A stretch of DNA of 36,370 nt. Source: Streptosporangiales bacterium. Its GTDB lineage: Bacteria > Actinomycetota > Actinomycetes > Streptosporangiales > WHST01. The DNA lies in assembly GCA_009379955.1 (NCBI GenBank), contig WHST01000065.1:1-36370 (forward strand), in the 5' to 3' direction. How positions within the stretch are numbered: position 1 is the stretch's first letter; every line of letters begins with the position of its first letter. The notes beneath the pieces were generated by a model. That model was given only the letters and a program-made list of their open reading frames with translations, searched no databases and had not been told where the DNA came from. The position numbers and the translations under genes were made by a program. Of the stretch, positions 18,394 through 26,301 are shown in pieces.

Positions 18394-19386
18394 GTGACGA
18401 CGACGAACGACACGGTCGGCGAGGACTTCCTCCGCGAGACCGACACCTACCGCCGCGAGCTGCTCGCGCACTGCTACCGCATGGTCGGCTCCGTCCACGA
18501 CGCCGAGGACCTCGTCCAGGAGACCTACCTGCGTGCCTGGCGCGCGCGTGACAAGTTCGAGGGCCGCTCGTCCCTGCGCACCTGGCTGCACCGGATCGCG
18601 ACGCGGACGTGCCTGACGGCCCTCGACGGCCGTGCGCGCCGCCCGATGCCCACCGGCCTCGGCGAGCCGGGCTCGGACGCGTCGGACGAGCTCGTGGCGC
18701 GCCACGAGGTGCCCTGGCTGGAGCCCGTGCCCGACGCGCTCCTCGGCTCCGACCACGACGACCCCGCCACGGTCGTCACGTCGCGGTCGAGCATCCGGCT
18801 GGCGTTCGTCGCGGCGTTGCAGCACCTGCCGCCGCGGCAGCGCGCCGTGCTGATCCTCCGCGACGTCCTGCAGTGGCGCGCCGCCGAGGTGGCCGAGGCG
18901 CTCGAGACCACGACCGCGGCCGTCAACAGCATCCTGCAGCGGGCCCGCGCCACGCTCGACCAGGTGACGCCCAGCGAGGACGACGTGGTCGAGCCGACGT
19001 CGGCCGACCAGCGCGCGCTCCTCGAGAAGTACGTCAGGGTGTTCGAGCAGAAGGACATCCCCGGCATCGTCGAGCTGTTCACGTCCGAGGCGATCTGGGA
19101 GATGCCGCCGTTCATCGGCTGGTACCAGGGGCCGGAGAACATCGGCCGCCTCATCGACACGCAGTGCCCGGCCGACGGCCCGTCCAGCATGCGGCTCATC
19201 CCGACGTCGGCCAACGGCCAGCCCGCGTTCGGCGTGTACCTGCGCGAGCGCGACGGCGACGACTACCAGCAGTTCAACCTGCACGTCCTCACCATCGCCG
19301 AGGGCCGCGTGGCCCACGTCGGCGCCTTCTTCGGGGCCGAGATGTTCCGGAAGTTCGGCCTGCCCGAGTCGATTCCCGCGGCCTGA
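18394..19386 (+). CDS. ECF sigma factor with C-terminal SnoaL-like domain
   Basis: A 330-residue sigma-70 family protein. Region 2 is at about 15-80 (HCYRMVGSVHDAEDLVQETYLRAWR), region 4 at about 130-192 (LQHLPPRQRAVLILRDVL and a TTTAAVNSILQRARATL recognition helix). A C-terminal extension at about 205-320 (LEKYVRVFEQKDIPGIVELF, then EMPPFIGWYQG) has the look of a SnoaL/NTF2 fold. This is the layout of the group annotated as sigma factor subfamily 5 (TIGR02960-like). In comparable ECF groups the tail replaces a separate anti-sigma factor, and no anti-sigma gene is adjacent here. GTG 18394 is used, with GAGGAG upstream. A mycothiol-type enzyme gene follows after 20 bases. Confidence 0.88.
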   Translation: MTTTNDTVGEDFLRETDTYRRELLAHCYRMVGSVHDAEDLVQETYLRAWRARDKFEGRSSLRTWLHRIATRTCLTALDGRARRPMPTGLGEPGSDASDELVARHEVPWLEPVPDALLGSDHDDPATVVTSRSSIRLAFVAALQHLPPRQRAVLILRDVLQWRAAEVAEALETTTAAVNSILQRARATLDQVTPSEDDVVEPTSADQRALLEKYVRVFEQKDIPGIVELFTSEAIWEMPPFIGWYQGPENIGRLIDTQCPADGPSSMRLIPTSANGQPAFGVYLRERDGDDYQQFNLHVLTIAEGRVAHVGAFFGAEMFRKFGLPESIPAA

Positions 19387-19406
19387 GCCGCACGAGGGGA
19401 CACACC

Positions 19407-20042
19407 ATGGACGACGAGGCACACGCAGCCGTCCACGAGGCGGTCGGGCTGCTCGAGCGGGCCGTCGGCTTCACCCTCGGGTGCCTGCACCTCGTGACGC
19501 CGCAGGCGTTCTCCCGCGACACCCCGTGCGGCGAGTGGAACCTCGAGGCGTTGCTGTACCACCTCGACGACTCGTTCATCGCGCTCCACGAGGCGGTCGA
19601 CGGCGGGCACATCGACCTCAGCGGCCCCGCACAACCGGTGGTGGACGAGCGGTCCGACCTCGTCGCCCTCATCCGCCGTCACGCCTCCCAGCTGGTGGGC
19701 GCGTGGACCAGGACCGTCGACATCCCGCCCGTGGTCGACGCCGGAGCGCCGATGCCCGCCGCCCTCGTCGCGAGCACCGGTGCCCTGGAGATCGCCGTCC
19801 ACGGCTGGGACGTGGCGCAGGCCTGCGGTCGGCACCGGTCGATCCCGCCCGCGCTGAGCCGGGAGCTGCTCGCGACGGCCCCGCTGTACGTTACGCCCGC
19901 CGAGCGCCCCGACCTGTTCGGCGCCGAGGTCGCTCTGCCGCGGCTCGCCAGCCCGGGCGACCGGCTGCTCGCCCACCTGGGTCGCAACCCGCATCGCGCC
20001 CTCGTCAACCGCACGGCCTCGTGGCTGTGCCGGGCGGCGTGA
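19407..20042 (+). CDS. Maleylpyruvate isomerase-like, mycothiol-dependent DinB-fold protein (TIGR03086-like)
   Basis: A 211-residue four-helix-bundle protein. DTPCGEWNLEALLYHLDDS carries His52, and GALEIAVHGWDVAQA carries Glu128 and His132; together they form the metal triad of the mycothiol-dependent maleylpyruvate isomerase N-terminal/DinB family. The reaction here is unknown; relatives are thiol transferases or metal-binding proteins. ATG 19407 follows a GAGGGG site 20 bases after the sigma factor stop, so the pair is likely one transcript, and it may be a target or partner of that sigma factor. It implies a mycothiol-making host. Confidence 0.82.
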   Translation: MDDEAHAAVHEAVGLLERAVGFTLGCLHLVTPQAFSRDTPCGEWNLEALLYHLDDSFIALHEAVDGGHIDLSGPAQPVVDERSDLVALIRRHASQLVGAWTRTVDIPPVVDAGAPMPAALVASTGALEIAVHGWDVAQACGRHRSIPPALSRELLATAPLYVTPAERPDLFGAEVALPRLASPGDRLLAHLGRNPHRALVNRTASWLCRAA

Positions 20043-20100
20043 GCGGATCGCAACGTTCCGCGTCACCTTGCCCGCGACCGGCGCCGGTAGGGTGCGGCGA

Positions 20101-20364
20101 GTGGACCTCGGCCTGATCATCCCCGCCGACGTGGCACCGTCCCCCGTGCTGGGCGCCGGGCTCGTCGTCGTCATCCTGCTCGTCGTCGTCGTGCTCGCCG
20201 GCATCGCGGCGGCGATCGTCCTCGCGGTCAGGTCCTCGCGGCGCCGCGCCGACGCGCGTCGCCGGCAGGGTCCGCCGCCGGGTCAGGGCCCGCCGCCGGG
20301 TTACGGTCCGCCGCCGGGTCAGGGCCCGCCTCCCGGGCAGGGTCCGCCGCCGGGGCATCCGTGA
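20101..20364 (+). CDS. Small single-pass membrane protein with GPPPGQ repeats
   Basis: An 87-residue protein of unknown function. It has one strong membrane helix at about 16-42 (LVVVILLVVVVLAGIAAAIVLAV), a basic cluster (RSSRRRADARRRQ) that should lie in the cytoplasm, and five tandem hexapeptides GPPPGQ/Y/H making up the C-terminus. GTG 20101 is preferred to TTG 20068 because it leaves a short N-terminus before the helix, but its ribosome site is weak. It converges on the membrane gene at 20373-20753, with eight bases between stops. Confidence 0.6.
   Translation: MDLGLIIPADVAPSPVLGAGLVVVILLVVVVLAGIAAAIVLAVRSSRRRADARRRQGPPPGQGPPPGYGPPPGQGPPPGQGPPPGHP
20269..20358 (+). repeat. Five in-frame 18-base repeats encoding GPPPG(Q/Y/H)
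   Basis: Five consecutive units of 18 bases, each GGNCCGCC-like and encoding Gly-Pro-Pro-Pro-Gly plus Gln, Tyr, Gln, Gln or His. Third-base changes between units show they are not freshly duplicated. Such tracts are disordered and expand or contract easily. Confidence 0.9.
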
Positions 20365-20372
20365 GCACGACG

Positions 20373-20753
20373 TCAGCGGAGCAGGGTGAGCGCGAGGCCG
20401 GCGGCCGCGCTCGCCGCGTTGGCGAGCACGCTCACGACGGCCAGCCAGGCCCGGCCGATCCCGCACCGGCCAGGCTCAAACCAACACAGGGCCACCACCA
20501 GGACCAGCCACTCGACGGCGCAGACCAGGACCTCACCGACCACGAACGCGGTCGCGTACTCGCCCACGCCGTCGGTGAACGGCTTCATGGCGAGCCAGAG
20601 CACCGGGTGGGTCACCGCGTTGGCGACCAGTCCGGCGAGCAGGGCGGTCCGCAGGCGCGCGCCGAACAGCCGCGTCAGCACGAGCGCGTAGACGGGCAGC
20701 TCGACGACGCAGGTGACCGCGAGCGCGAGCGCGTACCCGGAGCCGGCGGTCAT
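20373..20753 (-). CDS. Unrecognised four-helix membrane protein (126 aa)
   Basis: Four predicted membrane helices in 126 residues. Polar positions within them look conserved in style: Glu in CVVELPVYALVL, ANAVTHPVLWLAM with His, GEVLVCAVEWLVLV with two Glu, and the final SVLANAASAAAGLAL. I do not recognise the family. ATG 20753 is the only start that keeps helix 1, with GGTGG about nine bases upstream. Only 18 bases separate it from the start of the divergent membrane gene at 20772, and the two probably share a function. Confidence 0.65.
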   Translation of the reverse strand: MTAGSGYALALAVTCVVELPVYALVLTRLFGARLRTALLAGLVANAVTHPVLWLAMKPFTDGVGEYATAFVVGEVLVCAVEWLVLVVALCWFEPGRCGIGRAWLAVVSVLANAASAAAGLALTLLR

Positions 20754-20771
20754 GGTGACGTACCACCGCGC

Positions 20772-21737
20772 GTGATCGGCACGGTCGGGCTCGCGCTGGT
20801 GGCGCTCGTCGCGCTCGGCCTCGCCCTGCGGGTGCCTCTCGCGACCACCGCCATCGCGCTGATGGCGTTCGGCGTGCTGCACAACGTGCTCGAGCTGCGG
20901 TACGTCGGCGGCCGGTTCGCCTCGCTGCTCTCCGGCACGTTCCTGAAGCTGCTCGTCGCGCTCATCACCGGCATTGTGGTCTGCCGGCTGGCCGGCGCGG
21001 TCTTCGGAGGGGGCTGGTCGGTCCGGGCCGAGATCGTCCTGACGTACGGGCTCGTCGTGGCCGCCGCCTGGCTCGGGCTGCGCAGGCTGCCCGTCGCCCT
21101 CGTGGCCGTGGTGCTCGTCGTGCTCGTGGCGGCGGCGACGTCGCTGCGCTGGCCCGCGTACCACGTCGTCGTCATCACCCACCTGCACAATCTGGTGCCG
21201 CTGGCGTTCCTGTGGGAGTTCTCCGCGGGACTGCCGAGGAGGGCGCGGCTCGCTTTCCGGGGCACCCAGCTCGGCTGGCTCGTCGCCGTGCCCGCTGTCG
21301 TGCTCGCGGGGCTCACCGACGGCCTGATGGCCGACGGTGCGGCGGCGGTCGAACGGTTCGCCGGTGCTCCCGCGGTCGTCGCCGCCAGTGTCACGCCGCC
21401 GGGCACCTGGGGGACGACCGTGGGGCTCCGGTTCCTCACGGTGTTCGCGTTCCTCCAGCTGATGCACTTCGTGGTCTGGGTCTTCTTCCTGCCGCGGTAC
21501 GCCCCGGCGGCCGCGGCGGCGTTCGACGCCAGGGTGCCGTGGCTGCGTGGTCGGCGGGCGTGGGCGCTCGGTCTCGGCGTGGGCGCCCTGCTGCTGGTGC
21601 TGTTCGTCGTCGACTACGGCCAGGGCCGCACGGTCTACGCGGCGTTGGCGAGCTACCACGCCTACCTCGAGCTGCCCATCCTGCTGGCGATGCTGATGGG
21701 CCTGGCGGGCGTCCGCGCGGCGCGGTCCGGCCGCTGA
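20772..21737 (+). CDS. Unrecognised polytopic membrane protein with histidine motifs (321 aa)
   Basis: About eight to nine predicted membrane helices. Histidines recur at helix ends or within helices: FGVLHNVLELRYVGG, VVVITHLHNLVPLAFLWEF, LQLMHFVVWVFFLPR and LASYHAYLELPILLAM. The arrangement suggests an intramembrane metal or haem site. A distant likeness to carotenoid-cleaving Brp/Blh-type membrane enzymes is conceivable but not shown. GTG 20772 is the most upstream workable start; there is no Shine-Dalgarno, and GTG 20799 is an alternative. It is followed by a strong hairpin, so it is probably monocistronic. Confidence 0.7.
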   Translation: MIGTVGLALVALVALGLALRVPLATTAIALMAFGVLHNVLELRYVGGRFASLLSGTFLKLLVALITGIVVCRLAGAVFGGGWSVRAEIVLTYGLVVAAAWLGLRRLPVALVAVVLVVLVAAATSLRWPAYHVVVITHLHNLVPLAFLWEFSAGLPRRARLAFRGTQLGWLVAVPAVVLAGLTDGLMADGAAAVERFAGAPAVVAASVTPPGTWGTTVGLRFLTVFAFLQLMHFVVWVFFLPRYAPAAAAAFDARVPWLRGRRAWALGLGVGALLLVLFVVDYGQGRTVYAALASYHAYLELPILLAMLMGLAGVRAARSGR

Positions 21738-21752
21738 TCCGGGTTCCCGCGC

Positions 21753-21800
21753 TTGTGTCCGAGGAAGTGGTGGCGATAGCCACCGGTTCCTCGGACACAA
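21753..21800. terminator. Hairpin terminator after the histidine-motif membrane gene
   Basis: A perfect 14-bp stem (21753-21766 with 21787-21800) continues, after a two-base mismatch, into a six-base inner stem GGTGGC/GCCACC (21769-21774, 21779-21784) capped by GATA. It lies 15 bases past the stop at 21737 and about 95 bases before glpK, insulating the two units. No T tract. Confidence 0.75.
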
Positions 21801-21895
21801 CAGGGTGCCCCCACCCGTAGCGGCCGACTGCTCCGCAGCCCTACGATCGCGTCGAGGCCTGCCCGGCCCGCAACGGAGCGAGGAGGCGATCCCTC

Positions 21896-23413
21896 ATGGC
21901 GGACTTCGTCGGAGCTGTCGACCAGGGGACCACGAGCACCCGGTTCATGATCTTCGACCACAGCGGCAACGAGGTGGGCAAGCACCAGCTCGAGCACGAG
22001 CAGATCCTGCCGCAGGCCGGCTGGGTCGAGCACAACCCGCTCGAGATCTGGGAGCGTACGGCGCTCGTCGCCAAGACGGCGCTCAACGAGGCCAACCTGA
22101 CCGCGTCCGACCTCGCCGCGCTGGGCATCACCAACCAGCGCGAGACCGCCGTGGTGTGGAACCCCAAGACCGGCCGCCCGTACTACAACGCGATCGTCTG
22201 GCAGGACACCCGCACCGACCGCATCGCCGCCGCGCTCGAGCGTGAGGGCAAGGGCGACGTGATCAGGCAGAAGGCCGGCCTGCCGCCCGCCACGTACTTC
22301 TCCGGCGGCAAGATCCAGTGGATCCTCGAGAACGTCGACGGCGTGCGCGAGGCCGCGCAGCGCGGCGAGGCGGTGTTCGGCAACACCGACACCTGGCTGC
22401 TGTGGAACCTCACCGGCGGCACCGACGGCGGCGTCCACATCACGGACGTGACCAACGCCAGCCGCACCATGCTGATGAACCTCGAGACCCTCGACTGGGA
22501 CGACGAGCTGCTGTCGTTCTTCGACATCCCGCGCGAGATGCTGCCGCAGATCCGCCCGTCGTCCGATCCGGAGTTCTACGGCGAGACGCTGGCCGGCGGC
22601 CCGCTCGGCGGCGCGGTGCCGCTCTCGGGTGACCTCGGCGACCAGCAGGCCGCCACGGTCGGGCAGGTCTGCTTCGCCTCGGGCGAGTCGAAGAACACCT
22701 ACGGCACCGGCAACTTCCTGCTGCTCAACACCGGCACCGATCTCGTCCGTTCGGAGAACGGCCTGCTGACCACGCTCTGCTACAAGTTCGGCGACGCGCC
22801 GGCCGTGTACGCGCTGGAGGGGTCGATCGCCGTCACGGGGTCCGCGGTGCAGTGGCTGCGCGACCAGCTCGGCATCATCTCAGGGGCGTCGGAGAGCGAG
22901 TCGCTCGCGCGGCAGGTCGACGACAACGGCGGCGTCTACTTCGTCCCCGCGTTCTCCGGCCTGTTCGCCCCGTACTGGCGTTCGGACGCCCGCGGTGCGA
23001 TCGTCGGGCTCTCGCGGTTCAACACCAACGCACACCTGGCGCGCGCCACGCTCGAGGCGATCTGCTACCAGAGCCGCGACGTCGCCGAGGCGATGGCGAA
23101 GGACTCCGGCGTCGCGATCAGCGTGCTGAAGGTCGACGGCGGCATCACCGCCAACGAGCTGTGCATGCAGATGCAGGCCGACATCCTCGGCGTCCCGGTC
23201 TCCAAGCCAGTCGTGGCCGAGACGACCGCGCTAGGCGCCGCGTACGCCGCGGGGCTCGCGACCGGGTTCTGGCAGAACACCGACGAGCTCAAGGCGAACT
23301 GGAACGAGGACAAGCGGTGGGAGCCCACCTGGTCCGACGACCAGCGCGCCGAGGGCTACGCCGGCTGGCAGAAGGCCGTCGAGCGCACCTACGGCTGGGT
23401 CGACGTCGACTAG
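21896..23413 (+). CDS. glpK: Glycerol kinase
   Basis: Phosphorylates glycerol to glycerol 3-phosphate with ATP. Its 505 residues, the FGGY-family N-terminus [89 protein letters not shown] and [14 protein letters not shown] are all characteristic of GlpK. ATG 21896 follows GAGGAGG. A possible -10 (TACGAT, 21842-21847) lies upstream, after the preceding terminator. glpD follows after 136 bases filled mostly by a palindromic repeat element. With glpF at 8656-9678 it completes the ATP-dependent glycerol route, parallel to the dihydroxyacetone kinase operon. Confidence 0.97.
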   Translation: MADFVGAVDQGTTSTRFMIFDHSGNEVGKHQLEHEQILPQAGWVEHNPLEIWERTALVAKTALNEANLTASDLAALGITNQRETAVVWNPKTGRPYYNAIVWQDTRTDRIAAALEREGKGDVIRQKAGLPPATYFSGGKIQWILENVDGVREAAQRGEAVFGNTDTWLLWNLTGGTDGGVHITDVTNASRTMLMNLETLDWDDELLSFFDIPREMLPQIRPSSDPEFYGETLAGGPLGGAVPLSGDLGDQQAATVGQVCFASGESKNTYGTGNFLLLNTGTDLVRSENGLLTTLCYKFGDAPAVYALEGSIAVTGSAVQWLRDQLGIISGASESESLARQVDDNGGVYFVPAFSGLFAPYWRSDARGAIVGLSRFNTNAHLARATLEAICYQSRDVAEAMAKDSGVAISVLKVDGGITANELCMQMQADILGVPVSKPVVAETTALGAAYAAGLATGFWQNTDELKANWNEDKRWEPTWSDDQRAEGYAGWQKAVERTYGWVDVD

Positions 23414-23432
23414 CGCGGCGCGAGCTCTCTCC

Positions 23433-23518
23433 GCTGATCACGTTAACGTGATCAACCCGGACTTCACCTCGTGCCGGGACGAGGTGCAGTCCCGGTTCGC
23501 TGGGTTAACGTGATCAGC
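23433..23518 (+). repeat. 86-bp palindromic element with 15-bp terminal inverted repeats (copy B)
   Basis: The element lies between glpK and glpD. Its ends are perfect 15-base inverted repeats (23433-23447 and 23504-23518). The left end is also half of a perfect 20-base palindrome, TGATCACGTTAACGTGATCA (23435-23454). Inside is an imperfect 17-bp hairpin (about 23456-23472 with 23479-23495). Positions 23435-23492 match the complement of 7627-7684 at 54 of 58 sites. It is too short to code for anything, and its form is that of a MITE or REP-like unit. It could act as an RNA hairpin that weakens or stabilises the glpK-glpD message. Confidence 0.85.
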
Positions 23519-23549
23519 AGGATCGCGCAGACGAGAGGGGGGCGTCCTC

Positions 23550-25253
23550 GTGGACACCGGCGCGCTGTCACCTGAGCACCGGGCCGCATCGTTGCGGCGC
23601 ATGACCAGTGGCGAGTTCGACGTCGTCGTCGTGGGCGGCGGCGTGGTGGGTGCCGGCGCCGCTCTCGACGCCGTCAGCCGCGGTCTCACCGTCGCGCTCG
23701 TCGAGGCGCGTGACTACGCCGCGGGCACCTCGAGCAGGTCGAGCAAGCTCATCCACGGCGGCCTGCGCTACCTCGAGATGCTCGACTTCGGTCTCGTCAG
23801 GGAGGCCCTGCAGGAGCGCGGCCTGCTGATCCAGCGGCTCGCGCCGCACCTCGTGCGGCCGGTGCCGTTCCTCTACCCGCTGAAGCACCGGGCGTGGGAG
23901 CGCGCGTACGCCGGCACCGGCGTACTGCTCTACGACGTGATGGCCGCCGTGGGGGGCAACGGCCGCGGGCTGCCACGGCACCGGCACCTGAGCAAGCGGC
24001 AGGCGCTGCGGGTCGCGCCGGCGCTGCGCGACGACGCGCTCGTGGGTGCGCTGCAGTACTACGACGCCCAGGTCGACGACGCCCGCTTCACCATGATGCT
24101 GGCGCGCACCGCCGCGCAGTACGGTGCCGCGCTGGCGACGAGCTGCCGGGTGACCGGCTTCCTGCGCGAGGGGGAGCGGGTCACCGGCGTCGAGGTCCGC
24201 GACCTCGAGTCGGGCGACGACCTTGTCGTCCGCGCGCGGCAGGTCGTCAACGCGACGGGCGTGTGGACCGACGACGTGCAGCGGCTCGTCGGCCGCGGGC
24301 GGTTCCATGTCAAGGCGAGCAAGGGCATCCACCTCGTGGTGCCGCGCGACCGCATCCACCTCGACACGGGGCTGATCCTGCGCACCGAGAAGAGCGTGCT
24401 GTTCGTCATCCCGTGGGGGCGGCACTGGATCGTCGGCACCACCGACACCGCGTGGGACCTCGACAAGGTGCACCCGGCCGCGTCCGCGAGCGACATCGAC
24501 TACCTCCTCGAGCATGTCAACTCCGTGCTCCGCGCACCGCTCGGCCGTGCCGACGTCGAGGGCGTGTACGCCGGACTGCGGCCGCTCCTCGCGGGTGAGA
24601 CCCACGAGACGTCCAAGCTGTCGCGCGAGCACAGCGTGGCGCAGCCGGTGCCCGGCCTCATCGTGGTCGCCGGCGGCAAGTACACGACGTACCGGGTGAT
24701 GGCCAAGGACGCCATCGACGTCGCGGCCCGCGGCCTGCCGGGCCGCGTGCCCGACTCGTGCACCGACCGCACGCCGCTCGCCGGCGCGAGCGGCTTCGTG
24801 GTCCGTTGGAACGAGCGGTTCAGGCTCGCCGCCGCGCACGGCCTCCACGTCGCGCGGATCGAGCACCTGCTGCGCCGCTACGGCACGCTCGTCGACGAAC
24901 TGCTGGCCATGGTCGACGAGCGCCCGGAGCTCGGCGGGCCGGTGCCCGGCGCAGACGACTACCTCCAGGTCGAGGCGGTCTACGCGGCGTCTCACGAGGG
25001 CGCGCTGCACCTCGAGGACGTCCTCACCAGGCGCACGCGGCTCTCGATCGAGACCTGGGACCGCGGCGTCGAGGCCGCGGCGGCCGTGGCCGACCTCGTC
25101 GCACCGGTGCTCGGCTGGGACGACGAGCAGCGCGACCGCGAGGTCGAGCACTACCGGCTGCGGGTCGAGGCCGAGCGCAGGTCGCAGGAACAGACCGACG
25201 ACAGCTCCGCCGACGCCGCGCGGCTCGGCGCCCCCGAGTTGCTGGCGCACTGA
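23550..25253 (+). CDS. glpD: Glycerol-3-phosphate dehydrogenase (quinone-dependent)
   Basis: Membrane-associated flavoenzyme that oxidises glycerol 3-phosphate to dihydroxyacetone phosphate and feeds electrons to the respiratory chain. It has the FAD-binding VVVVGGGVVGAGAALDA (about 25-41), then AGTSSRSSKLIHGGLRYLE, FLYPLKH, NATGVWTDDVQ, SKGIHLVVPRDR, TDTAWDLDKVHP, GLRPLL and VAGGKYTTYRVMA. A C-terminal DAO-C domain follows (about 420-545). The 567 residues are normal for actinobacterial GlpD. GTG 23550 follows GAGAGGGGGG. The next gene, a polyol dehydrogenase, begins three bases after the stop. Confidence 0.96.
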   Translation: MDTGALSPEHRAASLRRMTSGEFDVVVVGGGVVGAGAALDAVSRGLTVALVEARDYAAGTSSRSSKLIHGGLRYLEMLDFGLVREALQERGLLIQRLAPHLVRPVPFLYPLKHRAWERAYAGTGVLLYDVMAAVGGNGRGLPRHRHLSKRQALRVAPALRDDALVGALQYYDAQVDDARFTMMLARTAAQYGAALATSCRVTGFLREGERVTGVEVRDLESGDDLVVRARQVVNATGVWTDDVQRLVGRGRFHVKASKGIHLVVPRDRIHLDTGLILRTEKSVLFVIPWGRHWIVGTTDTAWDLDKVHPAASASDIDYLLEHVNSVLRAPLGRADVEGVYAGLRPLLAGETHETSKLSREHSVAQPVPGLIVVAGGKYTTYRVMAKDAIDVAARGLPGRVPDSCTDRTPLAGASGFVVRWNERFRLAAAHGLHVARIEHLLRRYGTLVDELLAMVDERPELGGPVPGADDYLQVEAVYAASHEGALHLEDVLTRRTRLSIETWDRGVEAAAAVADLVAPVLGWDDEQRDREVEHYRLRVEAERRSQEQTDDSSADAARLGAPELLAH

Positions 25254-25256
25254 CCG

Positions 25257-26291
25257 ATGGAGTCGACGATCCCCGACACCATGCGCGCGGCGGTGCTCAC
25301 CGACCTGGCGACGATCGAGATGCGCGAGCTGCCCCTTCCCTTCCCGGAGGACGACGAGGTTCTCGTCCGGGTCGGGTCGGTCGGGGTCTGCGGCTCCGAC
25401 GTGCACTACTACAAGGAGGGGGCGATCGGCTCCTTCGTCGTCGACTACCCGCTCGTCCTCGGCCACGAGGCGGGCGGCACGATCGTCGACACGGGCGCCG
25501 GCGTCGATCCCGCGCGACTGGACCAGCGGGTCGCCCTGGAGCCGCAGCGGCCGTGCCGCCGGTGCCGGCACTGCAAGACCGGCCGGTACAACCTGTGTGC
25601 CGCCATGGAGTTCTTCGCCACCCCGCCGGTCGACGGCACGTTCTGCGACTACGTTGTGCTGCCCGCCGACTTCGCGCACCCGGTGCCGGACACCCTGTCC
25701 GACGAGGCGGTGGCGCTGCTCGAGCCGCTCTCGGTGGGGCTGTGGGCGTGCCACAAGGCCGGGGTGACCGCCGGCTCGCGGGTGTTCGTCACCGGCGCGG
25801 GCCCGATCGGCGCGATGGCCGTCCAGGCCGCACGTGCCGCGGGTGCCACCGAGATCGTCGTCTCCGACCCGGTCGAGTCGCGCCGCGAGCGCATCCTCGG
25901 CCTCGGTGCGACCGAGGTCGTCGACCCGGTGAGCGGGTTCGCCGCCGCCGCGCTCGAGGTCGACGCGTTCGTCGAGTGCTCGGGCGCGACGCCTGCGGTG
26001 CTCGACGGGCTCGCGTCACTGCGCGGCGGCGGGGCCGCTGTCCTCGTCGGGCACGGCGCCGAGGAGATCACCATGCCCGTGCTGCCGCTCCAGACGCGGG
26101 AGGTCACGATCACCGGCGTCTTCCGCTACGTCGACACCTGGCCGACAGCGATCGGCCTCGTCGCGTCCGGGCGGGTCGACCTCGACTCGATGGTCACGGC
26201 GCGCTACCCGTTGGAGCGCACCGAGGAGGCGCTCAACGCCGACGACGATCCGTCGAGCATGAAGGCGGTCGTCACGCTCGACGCCGGCTGA
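25257..26291 (+). CDS. Zinc-dependent polyol (sorbitol/xylitol-type) dehydrogenase
   Basis: A 344-residue medium-chain dehydrogenase that probably oxidises a polyol to a ketose with NAD+. Catalytic zinc residues are Cys45 (VCGSDVHYY), His70-Glu71 (LGHEAGG) and Glu156 (LLEPLSVG). The structural zinc site is complete: Cys100, 103, 106 and 114 (CRRCRHCKTGRYNLC). The Rossmann motif is GAGPIGAMAVQ (about 180-190). VCGSDVHYYKEGAIG is typical of sorbitol/xylitol dehydrogenases. Starting three bases after glpD, it must share the transcript. It may therefore act on glycerol, glycerol phosphate or a related polyol; if it makes dihydroxyacetone it would feed DhaK. That last step is inference. Confidence 0.88.
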   Translation: MESTIPDTMRAAVLTDLATIEMRELPLPFPEDDEVLVRVGSVGVCGSDVHYYKEGAIGSFVVDYPLVLGHEAGGTIVDTGAGVDPARLDQRVALEPQRPCRRCRHCKTGRYNLCAAMEFFATPPVDGTFCDYVVLPADFAHPVPDTLSDEAVALLEPLSVGLWACHKAGVTAGSRVFVTGAGPIGAMAVQAARAAGATEIVVSDPVESRRERILGLGATEVVDPVSGFAAAALEVDAFVECSGATPAVLDGLASLRGGGAAVLVGHGAEEITMPVLPLQTREVTITGVFRYVDTWPTAIGLVASGRVDLDSMVTARYPLERTEEALNADDDPSSMKAVVTLDAG

Positions 26292-26301
26292 GCGCCGGCC
26301 G

